A stretch of DNA of 64,000 nucleotides, from contig CAYLMA010000002.1 of NCBI GenBank assembly GCA_964384915.1, positions 103,657 through 167,656 of the forward strand, given 5' to 3'. The notes beneath the pieces are model-generated. The model was not told the DNA's origin. It searched no databases and was given only the letters and a program-made list of their open reading frames with translations. The position numbers were made by a program, and so were the translations under genes. Below are positions 42,185 to 51,775 of this stretch, in pieces. Source of the stretch: Sulfurimicrobium sp964384915. GTDB taxonomy: Bacteria > Pseudomonadota > Gammaproteobacteria > Burkholderiales > Sulfuricellaceae. Positions within the stretch are counted from its first letter, which is position 1, and each line of letters begins with the position of its first letter.

Positions 42185-44482
42185 ATGCGGTACGACAAAA
42201 ATATTCTCTGCCAACGGGCCGCCACTTTGTGCGCCGGTTCAATTAGCCGGATGATTGCCAGAAACGACGATGCCGTTGAAGTTTACACAAGAAAAGACTC
42301 CGTGGAATTCGGTTTAAAGCCACTCGCCGTAGCGCTGCTGGGCTTCCTACCAGCAGGCGCATTTGCCCAACAAGCGCTTGGCGATGCTGTTGTGACCCTG
42401 CCGGAGGTGACCGTCAAGAGCACTTCCTCAAGTGAAAAGCTTTTGATCGACGAGCCGTCGACAACCGGCTCCAGACTCGGGCTTACCCCGAGGGAAACAC
42501 CGGCTTCGGTGACCATCGTTGATCGTGAAACCATCGAGCAGCGAGGTGCCACGGATACCCAGGAAATCCTGAAAAGCGTTCCCGGCATCACTGCCGCATC
42601 ACCTCCCGGGTCTGCAGGCTCGGTGTCTTACCGTGGATTTGGTGCCGCGTCGCTCACCCAGCTTTTCAACGGCATCACGGTTCAATACGATGCGATTGCC
42701 GCCCGACCCGTCGATAGCTGGATCTATGACCGTGTCGAGGTCATTGGCGGGCCATCCACCTTCCTGTTCGGGGCAGGTGCTGTCGGAGGCTCCATCAATT
42801 ACATCACCAAGCTGGCGAGCCGCGAAGGCGATTTCACGCAGGCGCGCGCAAGCTACGGCTCTTATGACACCTCCCAGCTTTCCCTCGGTGTGAACCGGCG
42901 GCTGGGGAGCGGTGACGGGGTAAAGAATTACCTGCGCGCGGACGTCAATCGCGCCTACTCGAACGGCTATGTCGACGGCAACCAGCGCGAAGCCTGGACG
43001 AGCGCGTTTTCCTTGTTGACCGACATCACGCCGCGGCTTTCGCACACCCTGGCACTGGAATATCAGAACGAGATGGTCGGCCGCCCCTATTGGGGGACGC
43101 CGCTGCTGAATCCGACCACCGGCGATGGCCGCATCAACCCGGAAACGCGCTTCAAGAATTACAACTCGGCGGATGGCATCTATGAGCAGACGGTTAACTG
43201 GCAGCGTTCGCTCCTCGACTACCGCTTCTCCGATGCCACCTCTATCAAAAACACGCTCTACCATTATGACGCCCTGCGCGACTACCGGAACGTGGAAGTC
43301 TACAAATATAACCCGGATAACACCGCTGTCATCCGGTCTGAACCGCTCCTGACCCGCCACGACCAGGAACTGACCGGCGACCGGGTCGAATTGACGCACA
43401 AATCCCAGCTCGCGGGCAAACCGTCGGACTGGGCTGCCGGCTTCGACTACAGTGTCAACAATCAGACCCGCTTCCCCCGCTCAGTTTCCGGGACGGTCAG
43501 CACCGTCGACCCGATCAATTTCACCACCGAGTCATTCTTCAGTATTCCGGGGATGGCTGCAGGGTTCAATCCGGCCCGGAGCAACAAGGTGACGACGCTC
43601 GCCCTTTTCCTCGAAAACCGGACCAAGCTTTCAAACGCGCTTTCTCTGGTCACCGGGCTGAGGCATGACCAGATTGATCTTGAAGTCACCAACCAGCGTA
43701 CAGTTAGCGCGACAGACCCGGCATACTTCAAGCAAACCTACAAGCCGACAACCGGCCGTGCCGGTTTGGTCTACGACATCACCCCGACGGCCAACGCCTA
43801 CGTCCAGTACAGCACCGCCGCCGATCCTCCCGCCGGCATCCTGACGACGGCAAGCTTCAGTCAGGTGCAAAATTTTGACCTGACCACCGGCGATCAGCTC
43901 GAAGTCGGCAGCAAGTTCGATTTCCTGCAGGGACGCGGAACAGCCACTGTCGCAGCCTACGAAATCACACGGAAGAATATCGCGGTCACCGATCCCAATA
44001 ATCCGGGAACGACAATCCCGGTAGGACAGCAATCCTCACGCGGGATCGAGCTGGCCGCCGCCCTGAAAGTGACCCGGAATTTGGTGGCACAGGGTAATTT
44101 CTCCTATGTAGACGCGCAGTACGACGATTTCATGGAGAAAGTCGGTACTGTTGCCGTTTCACGCGCAGGCAACACGCCGACCAACGTACCCGCGCGCGTG
44201 GCGAATCTCTGGCTGACTTACAACTTCACGCCGGAATGGCGGGCGGGCATCGATGCACGGTATGTATCGTCGCGATATGGCAACACGGCGAACACAGTCA
44301 GCGACCCGGCCTATACGCTGTACGGCGCTTTTGCGTCTTACCGGTTCCAGAAGAACAGCAGCCTGACGGCCCGTATCCGCAATCTGACCGACGAGGTGTA
44401 TGCCGCATCGGTCACAGGATCGCCCATGTTTTATCTCGGCGCACCACGCTCATTTGAAATCGCCTACCAGGGCAATTTCTGA
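42185..44482 (+). CDS. TonB-dependent siderophore-type receptor
   Basis: 765 residues. An unusually long N-terminal stretch precedes the signal-like ALLGFLPAGAFAQQ (~residues 50-62); the true start may be later, although AAGGAAAA supports ATG 42185. TonB box LPEVTVKS, plug with GSRLGLTPRETPASVTIVDRETIEQRG and VEVIGGPSTFLFGAGAVGGSINYITK, then the barrel ending in APRSFEIAYQGNF. The plug is of the siderophore (FhuA/FpvA-like) class, so a ferric chelate is the likely ligand. It is followed by a PepSY protein, a common siderophore-reduction partner. Confidence 0.88.
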   Translation: MRYDKNILCQRAATLCAGSISRMIARNDDAVEVYTRKDSVEFGLKPLAVALLGFLPAGAFAQQALGDAVVTLPEVTVKSTSSSEKLLIDEPSTTGSRLGLTPRETPASVTIVDRETIEQRGATDTQEILKSVPGITAASPPGSAGSVSYRGFGAASLTQLFNGITVQYDAIAARPVDSWIYDRVEVIGGPSTFLFGAGAVGGSINYITKLASREGDFTQARASYGSYDTSQLSLGVNRRLGSGDGVKNYLRADVNRAYSNGYVDGNQREAWTSAFSLLTDITPRLSHTLALEYQNEMVGRPYWGTPLLNPTTGDGRINPETRFKNYNSADGIYEQTVNWQRSLLDYRFSDATSIKNTLYHYDALRDYRNVEVYKYNPDNTAVIRSEPLLTRHDQELTGDRVELTHKSQLAGKPSDWAAGFDYSVNNQTRFPRSVSGTVSTVDPINFTTESFFSIPGMAAGFNPARSNKVTTLALFLENRTKLSNALSLVTGLRHDQIDLEVTNQRTVSATDPAYFKQTYKPTTGRAGLVYDITPTANAYVQYSTAADPPAGILTTASFSQVQNFDLTTGDQLEVGSKFDFLQGRGTATVAAYEITRKNIAVTDPNNPGTTIPVGQQSSRGIELAAALKVTRNLVAQGNFSYVDAQYDDFMEKVGTVAVSRAGNTPTNVPARVANLWLTYNFTPEWRAGIDARYVSSRYGNTANTVSDPAYTLYGAFASYRFQKNSSLTARIRNLTDEVYAASVTGSPMFYLGAPRSFEIAYQGNF

Positions 44483-44493
44483 CCGAGCCGGGT

Positions 44494-46011
44494 GTGAAGC
44501 GCTACCTCTTTCTGACGCATCGCTGGCTCGGAATCGCCTTGTGCCTGTTTATGGCAATGTGGTTCCTTTCCGGCGTCGTCATGATGTATGTGGGCTACCC
44601 CAGGCTGACGCTGGCGGAACGGCTGTCGGCCCTGCCGGAACTGGACGCATCCCTCTGTTGCGCCGATCTCGCCACGGCGATCGCCGCGGCGGGCGAGCCC
44701 CATGCGCCGAAAACGATCCGTTTAACAATGGTCGCGGATGCGCCGAGATTCATTCTGGGCTTCGACCAGGGCCGCTTTGTCGCGGTCGATGGGCGAAGCG
44801 GCATTCGGGCCGCGGCAGTCACGCGGGATGAGGCGGTGGCATCCGCCCGCGCCTTCAGGGGCGGCGCCGAGGGTGTCCATGGGGGCGTCGTCGACGAAGA
44901 CGCCTGGACGCATTCGAAGGCACTGGAAGGGCACCGGCCCCTGCACCGCGTGCAAATGGCCGATCCCGGCGGGACGCTGCTCTATGTGTCCGGGACAACC
45001 GGCGAGGTGGTCCGCGACGCCAGCCGCACCGAGCGGATATGGAATTGGGCCGGGGCCTGGATTCATTACCTCTACCTGTTTCGCGGCGGCATGTTCGACT
45101 CCTACTGGAAGGACATTATCGTTTACACCTCGCTGGCAGCCACGGTTCTCGCCGTGATCGGCCTCGCTGTCGGGCTGATGCGCTGGCGCTTCAGGGGCCG
45201 TTACGGGAGCGGTTCGAAATCGCCCTATCGCGGCGGCTATATGCGCTGGCACCATCTGTCCGGCCTCATATTCGGTCTCTTCGCGGTTACCTGGATATTC
45301 AGCGGCATGATGTCGATGAACCCATGGAAAATATTCGATTCTCCGGCGCGCCTCGATTTGCGCGCCTACGCAGGGGGTGAACTCGGCGCCGAACGGTTTC
45401 CGCTTAGCGTCGCGCAAGCCCTGACAATCTTCTCCGCCAGCCATTTCCATCCGCGCGAGATCGAATGGCGGCTCCTCGACGGCAAGGGCTATTACATCGG
45501 CCATGACGAGGCGGGGCGCACGCTGATTCTGCCGGCGCAGGCCGGTGCCGCGCCACTGGCGCTGTTCCCGATGACACTGTTGGAGCAGGCGGGCGCACGT
45601 CTCGTGGAGCATGCGGAGGTCAAGGCGAAGACCGTGCTGACGGCCTACGACTTTTATTACTATGGCCGCGCGCCCCATACCATGGCGGGAAGCACGGAAA
45701 AACGACTGCCCGTGTTGCGGCTCGAATTCGACGATCCACAGGCCACCTGGACGCATATCGACCCCTACACCGGAGCGGTTCTCAGAAAACTCGACCTCGG
45801 ACAGCGCAGCTACCGCTGGCTGTTCGCATTTCCGCACAGCTGGGATTGGCTGCCACTGCTGGAGCGGCGTCCCCTTTGGGACGCGCTTCTGATCATGCTA
45901 AGCATCGGAGGATTGTTGGCGAGCGGCACGGGAATCGTGATTGGCTGGCATAGACTGAAAAGAAAGCAGGGAAAACCTGCCACAAGAGTCCACCCGTCGG
46001 GGGGGTTGTGA
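44494..46011 (+). CDS. PepSY-associated transmembrane protein
   Basis: 505 residues from GTG 44494. Membrane helices at ~8-32 (WLGIALCLFMAMWFLSGVVMMY), ~205-230, ~245-270 (WHHLSGLIFGLFAVTWIFSGMMSM) and ~465-490. Large periplasmic PepSY-like domains lie between. The family includes inner-membrane ferric-chelate reductases with heme-ligating His in the helices (THRW, RWHH, FPHSWDW are consistent). It starts 11 bp after the receptor stop, so it probably reduces or releases the metal imported by it. Confidence 0.85.
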   Translation: MKRYLFLTHRWLGIALCLFMAMWFLSGVVMMYVGYPRLTLAERLSALPELDASLCCADLATAIAAAGEPHAPKTIRLTMVADAPRFILGFDQGRFVAVDGRSGIRAAAVTRDEAVASARAFRGGAEGVHGGVVDEDAWTHSKALEGHRPLHRVQMADPGGTLLYVSGTTGEVVRDASRTERIWNWAGAWIHYLYLFRGGMFDSYWKDIIVYTSLAATVLAVIGLAVGLMRWRFRGRYGSGSKSPYRGGYMRWHHLSGLIFGLFAVTWIFSGMMSMNPWKIFDSPARLDLRAYAGGELGAERFPLSVAQALTIFSASHFHPREIEWRLLDGKGYYIGHDEAGRTLILPAQAGAAPLALFPMTLLEQAGARLVEHAEVKAKTVLTAYDFYYYGRAPHTMAGSTEKRLPVLRLEFDDPQATWTHIDPYTGAVLRKLDLGQRSYRWLFAFPHSWDWLPLLERRPLWDALLIMLSIGGLLASGTGIVIGWHRLKRKQGKPATRVHPSGGL

Positions 46012-46014
46012 ACC

Positions 46015-46036
46015 GTGGCATTTCGCCACGCGACAC
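46015..46036. promoter_or_regulatory. conserved palindromic motif, copy B
   Basis: GTGGC-ATTTC-GCCAC followed by GCGACAC, identical to copy A and with further similarity upstream (TTGTGA). It lies 82 bp before the ATG of the SEL1-like gene. Confidence 0.72.
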
Positions 46037-46118
46037 CAAGTCACATTTTTCCTTCGCTTCAACCTCGATATGATTCACGCCTGTCAAGCAACCCATACAA
46101 ATTAAGGAGATAGCCCCA

Positions 46119-46580
46119 ATGCCACGCCCTCGCCATGCCTTTCTGCTCGCCTTCCTGCTCGCGCTGGGCGCAAGCGCTGTCCACGCCGGGACAGAAGAGG
46201 ATTTTGACCGCGGCGCTGTGGCGCACCGGATGCAGGACTACAAAACCGCATTCAGAATCTGGCTGGCGCTGGCCGAAAAAGGACAGGTGGACGCCCAATA
46301 CAACGTAGCGCGCATGCTGCAGGACGGCGACGGCACGGCGCAAAACCCGGCCGAAGCCATGAAATGGTTCCGCAAGGCCGCCGATCAGGGCGACCATGAA
46401 GCGCGCCACTACCTGGGCCTGATGCACCTGCGCGGCGAGGGCGTGGCGGCTAGTGAAGCGGAAGCCGGCAAGTGGTTCGCAATGAACCGCAAGCATCACC
46501 ACATGCATCACGATCACGCCCAATGGCAAAAATGGCAGCATCAATTGGCTGAAATGAACCGTGGCATGCCGCACCAATAA
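46119..46580 (+). CDS. exported SEL1-repeat protein with histidine-rich tail
   Basis: 153 residues with a good AAGGAG. Signal peptide (AFLLAFLLALGASAVHAG), then SEL1/TPR-like repeats: ALAEKGQVDAQYNVARMLQDGDG, EAMKWFRKAADQGDHEARHYLGLMHLRGEG. The C-terminus holds HHHMHHDH (126-133), a plausible copper or zinc site. The periplasmic location, metal-binding tail and motif B upstream tie it to the metal regulon. The exact function is unknown. Confidence 0.78.
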   Translation: MPRPRHAFLLAFLLALGASAVHAGTEEDFDRGAVAHRMQDYKTAFRIWLALAEKGQVDAQYNVARMLQDGDGTAQNPAEAMKWFRKAADQGDHEARHYLGLMHLRGEGVAASEAEAGKWFAMNRKHHHMHHDHAQWQKWQHQLAEMNRGMPHQ

Positions 46581-46666
46581 ACAACCCAAGACGAAATATA
46601 GCCCCTGTAAAAATGATCCTGATTAGGTTCTTCTAAACCCACGCCCGCAATCAGGGCAAAAAGCAT

Positions 46667-46688
46667 GCGGCACATTGCCACGCGGCGC
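46667..46688. promoter_or_regulatory. conserved palindromic motif, copy C
   Basis: GCGGC-ACATT-GCCAC followed by GCGGCGC, a diverged version of copies A and B, 110 bp before the second TonB-dependent receptor. Confidence 0.6.
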
Positions 46689-46797
46689 TGTGACGCATTT
46701 TTTTCGGGAACTTTCGCATTTAACATGCGGCTCTTGAATAAGGATAAAGGCGTCCTGAAACCGGATGCCGCTTTAAGGGAGATTAAGAGTGCTAAAC

Positions 46798-49077
46798 ATG
46801 AAACCGATCAGCCGCATCGTTGCAGTCATTTGTGCCGGAGCCATGGGGGGCGCCCTTGCCGACTCAACGCCCGGCGCCACGCAGAAAATGGGCGAAGTTG
46901 TTGTCACCTCGACCACCATCGACGACCGCTTTGCCTCCAAGCGCGACGAACCGTCCAGCGTCCATGTGATCAGCGGCCAGGCGGTGGATGAGAAACGGCC
47001 GGAAAACATGATCGAGCTTCTTCAGTCCATTCCCGGCGTCACCGCCGATATTTCCAGCGGCGACGAAATCAAGATCAAGCTGCGCGGCGTCGAAAACCAG
47101 CGTTACATGGGCGAGAAACCCGGCGTGGCCATCGTGATCGACGGCGTACCGGTATTCGAACGCACCGGCAAGGTCAACATCGATCTCGACAACATCGAGT
47201 CGATCAGGGTCATCAAGGGGGGCGCCTCCTACCTGTTCGGCGAGGACGCCCTGATCGGCGCTGTGATCATCACCACCAAGCGCGGCGCCAAATACAAGGG
47301 CGTGACCGTCGCTGGCGACGTGGGCTCCTACGGCTACAAGCGGCAACTGGCGCGAGCCGGTTTTGCCACGGACTGGGGGACCGGGCATATCCAGGTCACC
47401 GAGCGAGAGAGCGACGACTATTACTGGCAGTCGGGATACAAGACCAGCTCCATGAACGGCAATATGCGCATGTTTCTCTCGGACACCTCGGATTTGACTT
47501 TCGGCTTTGAAAAATCCGACCGCATCAAGGACAAGCACGGCTCGGTGAAGGGCGCGAGCCAGGCGGATCTCGATCCGACGGGAAGCATCGGCCGGGACTT
47601 TACCCGCAAGTATGATGTCGAGCTGCAGAAGATGAACATGACTTATTCCAAGGATTTGTCCACAAGCAGCAACATCCTGGCGACAGCCTATGAATACCGC
47701 GACCACACCAAGTACTGGTCCTCACCCCAGCGGGTAGCGGCGGATGGCCAGTCGATCAGCGACTCCAGCCCGGGCGCGCAGGAGCTCTACACCACCAACA
47801 ACGACTACCGCCAGATCCAGCGCGGAATGAAAGGCGAATGGCGGGCATCATCAGGCGGGTTGGGCTGGCTGACGGGCGTGGATCTGCGGCGCAACAAATA
47901 CGAAAACTTCAACACGGCCAGGGTGGATTACTGTGGCAGGGTGGACTACACCCCGCCTTATGCCTGCGCGCCGGCCAATCTTGTGCGCGCCGGGGAGGTA
48001 TTTACCGATAGCGTCACGGATGAGGCCATCAACGCCATTTACGGCGAGTTGAAGTTTGTGCCGGCGCCGCGCTGGACGCTGACGGCGAATGGCCGTTACG
48101 ACCACCTTGCGCTGGATTTTGCAACAGATCAAACCCGCGAGATCGCCACGCCCTTCAGCCGCAGCAAATCCTTCGATGTGACCTCGTGGCGCGGCGGCGC
48201 GAACTATGCCGTCAGCAAGGACATGGATTTGTTCGGCAACGTATCCACGGGTTTCCGGGCCCCAACCGCGGAACAGCTCTATAACGGCAGCATCTCGCCG
48301 ACCAGCACCAAGGTCGCAAACAACGAGAATCTCCGGCCTGAACAGGCGATCAACATGGAACTGGGGGCGCGAACGAGAACCAGTCTTTTCGGCGTTCCGT
48401 ACGAGGCCGAGGCCGCCGTGTACCAGGTTGACCGCAAGGACTACATCATGAGCACCGTCGGCCAGTACAGCGCCTCCACTGCGGCGGTTCAGGAAATGTA
48501 TGACAACATCGGCGGCGTGCGTAATCGCGGTTTCGAGCTGTCCCTGAGAAGCGACCGCAAGCGCGAGTACACCCTGGATATGGCTTACAGCTATATCCAG
48601 GCGGTTTTCACCAGCTACGATAACTATTATCAAACCCTGGGCAGCCCCTACGTCCCCAGCCCGGTCATGGTGCACTTCAACAACACCGGCAAGTCGGTGC
48701 CGCGCGTGCCGCGCCACAGCCTGAATACGACGGCGGGCTGGCAGCCCAACGAGCGCTTCCGCCTGGCGCTGGAAATGGATGCCAAATCCTGGTCCTGGGC
48801 CGATGAAATCAATCAGGAGAAACTGCCGGGGCGTACTTTGTTCCACCTGCATGCCAATTACGACATCAGGGATAAAGGCCCGCTGGGCGCCAAGTGGTCG
48901 CTGTTCGCAAGGGTGAACAACCTGTTCGACCACAAATACTGGTCCATTGCCCGAGGCACGAACGATGCGGCCAATTACCTGACCGGCACATACGACAATG
49001 TCTACAACGCCAACGACCTGTCGATTGTGGTCGGCAAGCCGCGGACCTGGACTGCCGGCGTGTCCGCAAGCTTCTAA
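46798..49077 (+). CDS. TonB-dependent receptor (second)
   Basis: 759 residues from ATG 46798; a GTG three codons upstream is possible. Signal peptide (MKPISRIVAVICAGAMGGALA), TonB box MGEVVVTSTTI, plug with EPSSVHVISGQAVDEKRPENM and IRVIKGGASYLFGEDALIGAVIITTK, and a 22-strand barrel with the closing FARVNNLFDHKYW and GVSASF. It resembles the BtuB/colicin-I receptor class. The ligand is unknown; downstream genes suggest a metal. A DUF4198-like gene follows at 19 bp. Confidence 0.88.
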   Translation: MKPISRIVAVICAGAMGGALADSTPGATQKMGEVVVTSTTIDDRFASKRDEPSSVHVISGQAVDEKRPENMIELLQSIPGVTADISSGDEIKIKLRGVENQRYMGEKPGVAIVIDGVPVFERTGKVNIDLDNIESIRVIKGGASYLFGEDALIGAVIITTKRGAKYKGVTVAGDVGSYGYKRQLARAGFATDWGTGHIQVTERESDDYYWQSGYKTSSMNGNMRMFLSDTSDLTFGFEKSDRIKDKHGSVKGASQADLDPTGSIGRDFTRKYDVELQKMNMTYSKDLSTSSNILATAYEYRDHTKYWSSPQRVAADGQSISDSSPGAQELYTTNNDYRQIQRGMKGEWRASSGGLGWLTGVDLRRNKYENFNTARVDYCGRVDYTPPYACAPANLVRAGEVFTDSVTDEAINAIYGELKFVPAPRWTLTANGRYDHLALDFATDQTREIATPFSRSKSFDVTSWRGGANYAVSKDMDLFGNVSTGFRAPTAEQLYNGSISPTSTKVANNENLRPEQAINMELGARTRTSLFGVPYEAEAAVYQVDRKDYIMSTVGQYSASTAAVQEMYDNIGGVRNRGFELSLRSDRKREYTLDMAYSYIQAVFTSYDNYYQTLGSPYVPSPVMVHFNNTGKSVPRVPRHSLNTTAGWQPNERFRLALEMDAKSWSWADEINQEKLPGRTLFHLHANYDIRDKGPLGAKWSLFARVNNLFDHKYWSIARGTNDAANYLTGTYDNVYNANDLSIVVGKPRTWTAGVSASF

Positions 49078-49096
49078 ACGGCTATTGGAGAATATC

Positions 49097-50065
49097 ATGC
49101 GTATTCATGCAGGCATTTTCCTGGCGGCATCGCTGATGGCGATGCAGGGAATGGCGAAGGCCGACGAAAAACCCGGCGTCAAGCGCTCATCCCAAGCGCC
49201 TTCCGGCATAGCCGCCGAGCGCCAGAACCATGATCACGGCGCAGGAAGCACGGAACAGCCGGGCACGGCCGGACAAGGCAAAAGGCAGGGCCGTGACTGG
49301 ACGAAATACCCGCTGATTACCCCGGTGATGCGCAAGGGGGAACGCGACCGCATGAGCACGGGGCTGGTGGAAAAAAACATCGAGACCGATTCTTTCGAGG
49401 TCTTTGCCCCGGATGCCAGCGTTGCCGATGCGCGGCGCAAGGTCCCTGTCGAAGCGGAAGGTACCGTCATCAAGGCGCTGCCCAAGCTCGGCAACTACTA
49501 TTGGGTAACTGCCCGGCAGGAGACGGAAGGCCAGGTGACGGTTGCCTCCACCCCCTACTATTTCGGCGAACCCGGCCCGGCGCCGACCAGACTGCTGCTG
49601 GAACAGAAATATGAACTGGAGATCATCCCCCAGCCTTTGCCGCGCGAACACGGGGCCTGGCGCGAGAGCGAGAAATGGCAATTCCTGCTGCGCTTCAACG
49701 GCCAGCCGCTGGCGAACAAGGCGCTGCGGATGGAAACCGAGTTCGGCACCAAAACGGCATTTACCAGTGACGAACAGGGCAGGGTGAGCGTGCTGTTCCC
49801 GCGCGACTTCAAGCCGATCGAGAAAAAGCCGGAGCAGGGCGTCCACAGCCACGGCCCGCGCCGGGCGAAGTTCGTGCTGGCGGCGGAACATGAAGATGGC
49901 GGCAAGCATTACCTGACGGCCTTCAACTATACCTATTCGGCCGATGTCGACCGCAACCGCGACCTGCTGGCCGGGGTCGGCTTCGGGGTATTCGGCATGC
50001 TGCTGGCCGCGCCGCTGCTGCGCCGCAAAAAGGCCGAAAACAAAAACAGCGCCAAGGAGGCATGA
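49097..50065 (+). CDS. periplasmic DUF4198-like metal-uptake accessory protein with C-terminal membrane anchor
   Basis: 322 residues from ATG 49097 (GGAG upstream). Signal peptide MRIHAGIFLAASLMAMQGMAKA, a His-containing linker (AERQNHDHGAG), then a beta-rich domain with FEVFAPDASVADARRKVPVEAEG and FLLRFNGQPLANKALRMETEFGTKTAFTSDEQGRVSVLFP, the DUF4198 pattern linked to nickel/cobalt/copper uptake. A C-terminal helix (GVGFGVFGMLLAAPLL) plus RRKK anchors it with the domain outside. Its stop overlaps the Fe-S protein start. Confidence 0.72.
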   Translation: MRIHAGIFLAASLMAMQGMAKADEKPGVKRSSQAPSGIAAERQNHDHGAGSTEQPGTAGQGKRQGRDWTKYPLITPVMRKGERDRMSTGLVEKNIETDSFEVFAPDASVADARRKVPVEAEGTVIKALPKLGNYYWVTARQETEGQVTVASTPYYFGEPGPAPTRLLLEQKYELEIIPQPLPREHGAWRESEKWQFLLRFNGQPLANKALRMETEFGTKTAFTSDEQGRVSVLFPRDFKPIEKKPEQGVHSHGPRRAKFVLAAEHEDGGKHYLTAFNYTYSADVDRNRDLLAGVGFGVFGMLLAAPLLRRKKAENKNSAKEA

Positions 50066-51120
50066 TGCTCAAGACGATTTTCCCCACGCTCGGCCGCTTC
50101 CGGCTGTTCGTCCAGATCGCCATGCTGCTGCTGACGGTGTACGGCTCCAACGTGGTCGGCTTCTACATGGCGGAGAAGGTGTCCAACGCGCTGCCGGCCC
50201 TGTCCTGCGCCTACGACCAGCAGAACGGCGCCTACTGCGTGCTGATCCCGACCCAGCACCAGTTGCACCACCGCATCGGCGAGGCGCTGGTCAAGGCGCA
50301 GCAGATCACCTTGCAGATGTTCCTGCCGCTGCTATTCACGCTGCTCACCTTCTTCACCTTCTTCTTCGTGCTGGGCAAGGCCTTCTGCGGCTGGGTCTGT
50401 CCGCTGGGAACGGTACAGGAACTGATCAACAAGTTGGGGCGCAGGCTCAACCTGCCGCTGCGCCGCTTCGAGAACGGCAGCGTGGGCAGGGTGCGGCCGG
50501 TGAAGTGGCTGATATTGCTGGTGCTGGTGCTGGCGCTGCCGCTCCTCACCGGCTTGGGCGTAACGCCACACAGCCTGGGCAACCCCTTCTGCGACGTCTG
50601 CCCGTCGCGCATCGTGACCACCCTGCTCACCGGCAGCACCGAGCAGATGGCGCTGCGCACCAACGACGGCATCGCCTTCACCCTCGGCGCCATCGCCAAT
50701 ACCCTGGCCGGCTTCATCCTGATAGCCGCGTTCGCCGTGCGCCAGCCGTTCTGCCGCATCTGCCCGCTGCTGTCGTTCAACGCAGCGTTCCAGCGCCTGT
50801 CGCCGATGCGGCTGGTGAAGCAGCGGCACGACAAGTGCGACAAGTGCGGCATCTGCGCCAAGGCCTGCCCCATGGATATCCACGAGATCGCTCGCGAGCA
50901 CGGCAGCAAGGCCTACCACGAGGATTGCACCCTGTGCGGGCGCTGCGTCGAGTTCTGCCCGGATGACGGCGTGATCCAGATGAAATGGGGCCCCATCCCG
51001 CTGTTCAAGTCCAGCCGCGAGTATTACAAGCAACGCATGAAAGGCGAGATGCCGGACGGCACCCTCAAGATCGTAGCCGCGCCGCGCAAGCTTTCTGCGG
51101 GAACGGAAAAAAATGCTTGA
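50062..51120 (+). CDS. polyferredoxin-type membrane 4Fe-4S protein (NapH/CcoG-like)
   Basis: 352 residues, about five membrane helices. Two membrane cysteine motifs, GKAFCGWVCPLGTVQE and FCDVCPSRI/FCRICPLLSF, precede a bis-[4Fe-4S] ferredoxin domain with CDKCGICAKACPMD and CTLCGRCVEFCPDD. The family (NapH, NosR C-terminus, CcoG) moves electrons from the quinol pool or cytoplasm outward; CcoG is known to reduce copper. Between a metal-uptake accessory protein and a CcdA-like protein, a role in reducing imported metal is an inference. Confidence 0.82.
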   Translation: MMLKTIFPTLGRFRLFVQIAMLLLTVYGSNVVGFYMAEKVSNALPALSCAYDQQNGAYCVLIPTQHQLHHRIGEALVKAQQITLQMFLPLLFTLLTFFTFFFVLGKAFCGWVCPLGTVQELINKLGRRLNLPLRRFENGSVGRVRPVKWLILLVLVLALPLLTGLGVTPHSLGNPFCDVCPSRIVTTLLTGSTEQMALRTNDGIAFTLGAIANTLAGFILIAAFAVRQPFCRICPLLSFNAAFQRLSPMRLVKQRHDKCDKCGICAKACPMDIHEIAREHGSKAYHEDCTLCGRCVEFCPDDGVIQMKWGPIPLFKSSREYYKQRMKGEMPDGTLKIVAAPRKLSAGTEKNA

Positions 51121-51775
51121 CACCATCATGCCCGGCGCGGCGCCGCTGCCGGAGACGATAGGCATGTTTTCGGTCTGGCTGCTGGGCGTTTCCATGGGCC
51201 TCACCGCCTGCACCGTCACCTGCCTGCCTTTCATGGGCACCTGGGTGCTGGGGCGCGGCGGCAGCAACCGCGAAACGCTGCTTGACACCGGCGCGTTCCT
51301 GCTCGGGCGGGTGACGGCCTACAGCCTGCTCGGCGGCCTGGCCGGCGCGCTCGGCATGTGGCTGACCCAGGCGCTCTCCGGCGGCATCGGCAATGCCTTT
51401 ATCGGCGCCGCCAGCATTGGCGCCGGGGTATGGCTGTTCCTGCCATCGCGGCGCAAAAGCCCATGCAGCGCGGCGAAACGGGGAACCGGCACGCCGCCTT
51501 TTCTGCTCGGCTTTTCCTTGAGCCTCACCCCCTGCGCCCCGCTGGCATCGCTCCTGGCGGTTTGCGCGCTGTCCGGCGGCACCTTGTCGGGCGCGGGCTA
51601 CGGCCTGATGTTCGGCCTCGGCGCGGCCCTGACCCCCTTGCTGCTGCTGCTTCCTCTCCTCAACCTGTTCGGCGCCCGCATGCGGGAAAGCCAGCCTTGG
51701 CTGGGAAAATGGATACGCCTCGGCGCGGGGATTGTGCTGATACTGATCGGGATACGCCGGCTGTGGCTGATCTAG
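51113..51775 (+). CDS. CcdA/DsbD-like (TauE/SafE-annotated) membrane protein
   Basis: 220 residues, six membrane helices. Conserved cysteine-proline motifs in two helices, GLTACTVTCLPFMGTW and GFSLSLTPCAPLASLL, match the electron-relay cysteines of the CcdA/DsbD transmembrane domain. This places it with proteins that carry reducing equivalents or copper across the membrane, more than with true sulfite exporters. It overlaps the Fe-S gene by 8 bp and is the last gene of that operon. Confidence 0.75.
   Translation: MLDTIMPGAAPLPETIGMFSVWLLGVSMGLTACTVTCLPFMGTWVLGRGGSNRETLLDTGAFLLGRVTAYSLLGGLAGALGMWLTQALSGGIGNAFIGAASIGAGVWLFLPSRRKSPCSAAKRGTGTPPFLLGFSLSLTPCAPLASLLAVCALSGGTLSGAGYGLMFGLGAALTPLLLLLPLLNLFGARMRESQPWLGKWIRLGAGIVLILIGIRRLWLI

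Noticed and set aside
46665..46991. 108-codon frame overlapping the second receptor start
   Set aside because: Out of frame with the receptor, crosses motif C and has no recognisable features.
48998..49096. N-terminal extension of the DUF4198-like gene
   Set aside because: Overlaps the end of the second receptor; the ATG at 49097 follows GGAG and starts a signal peptide.
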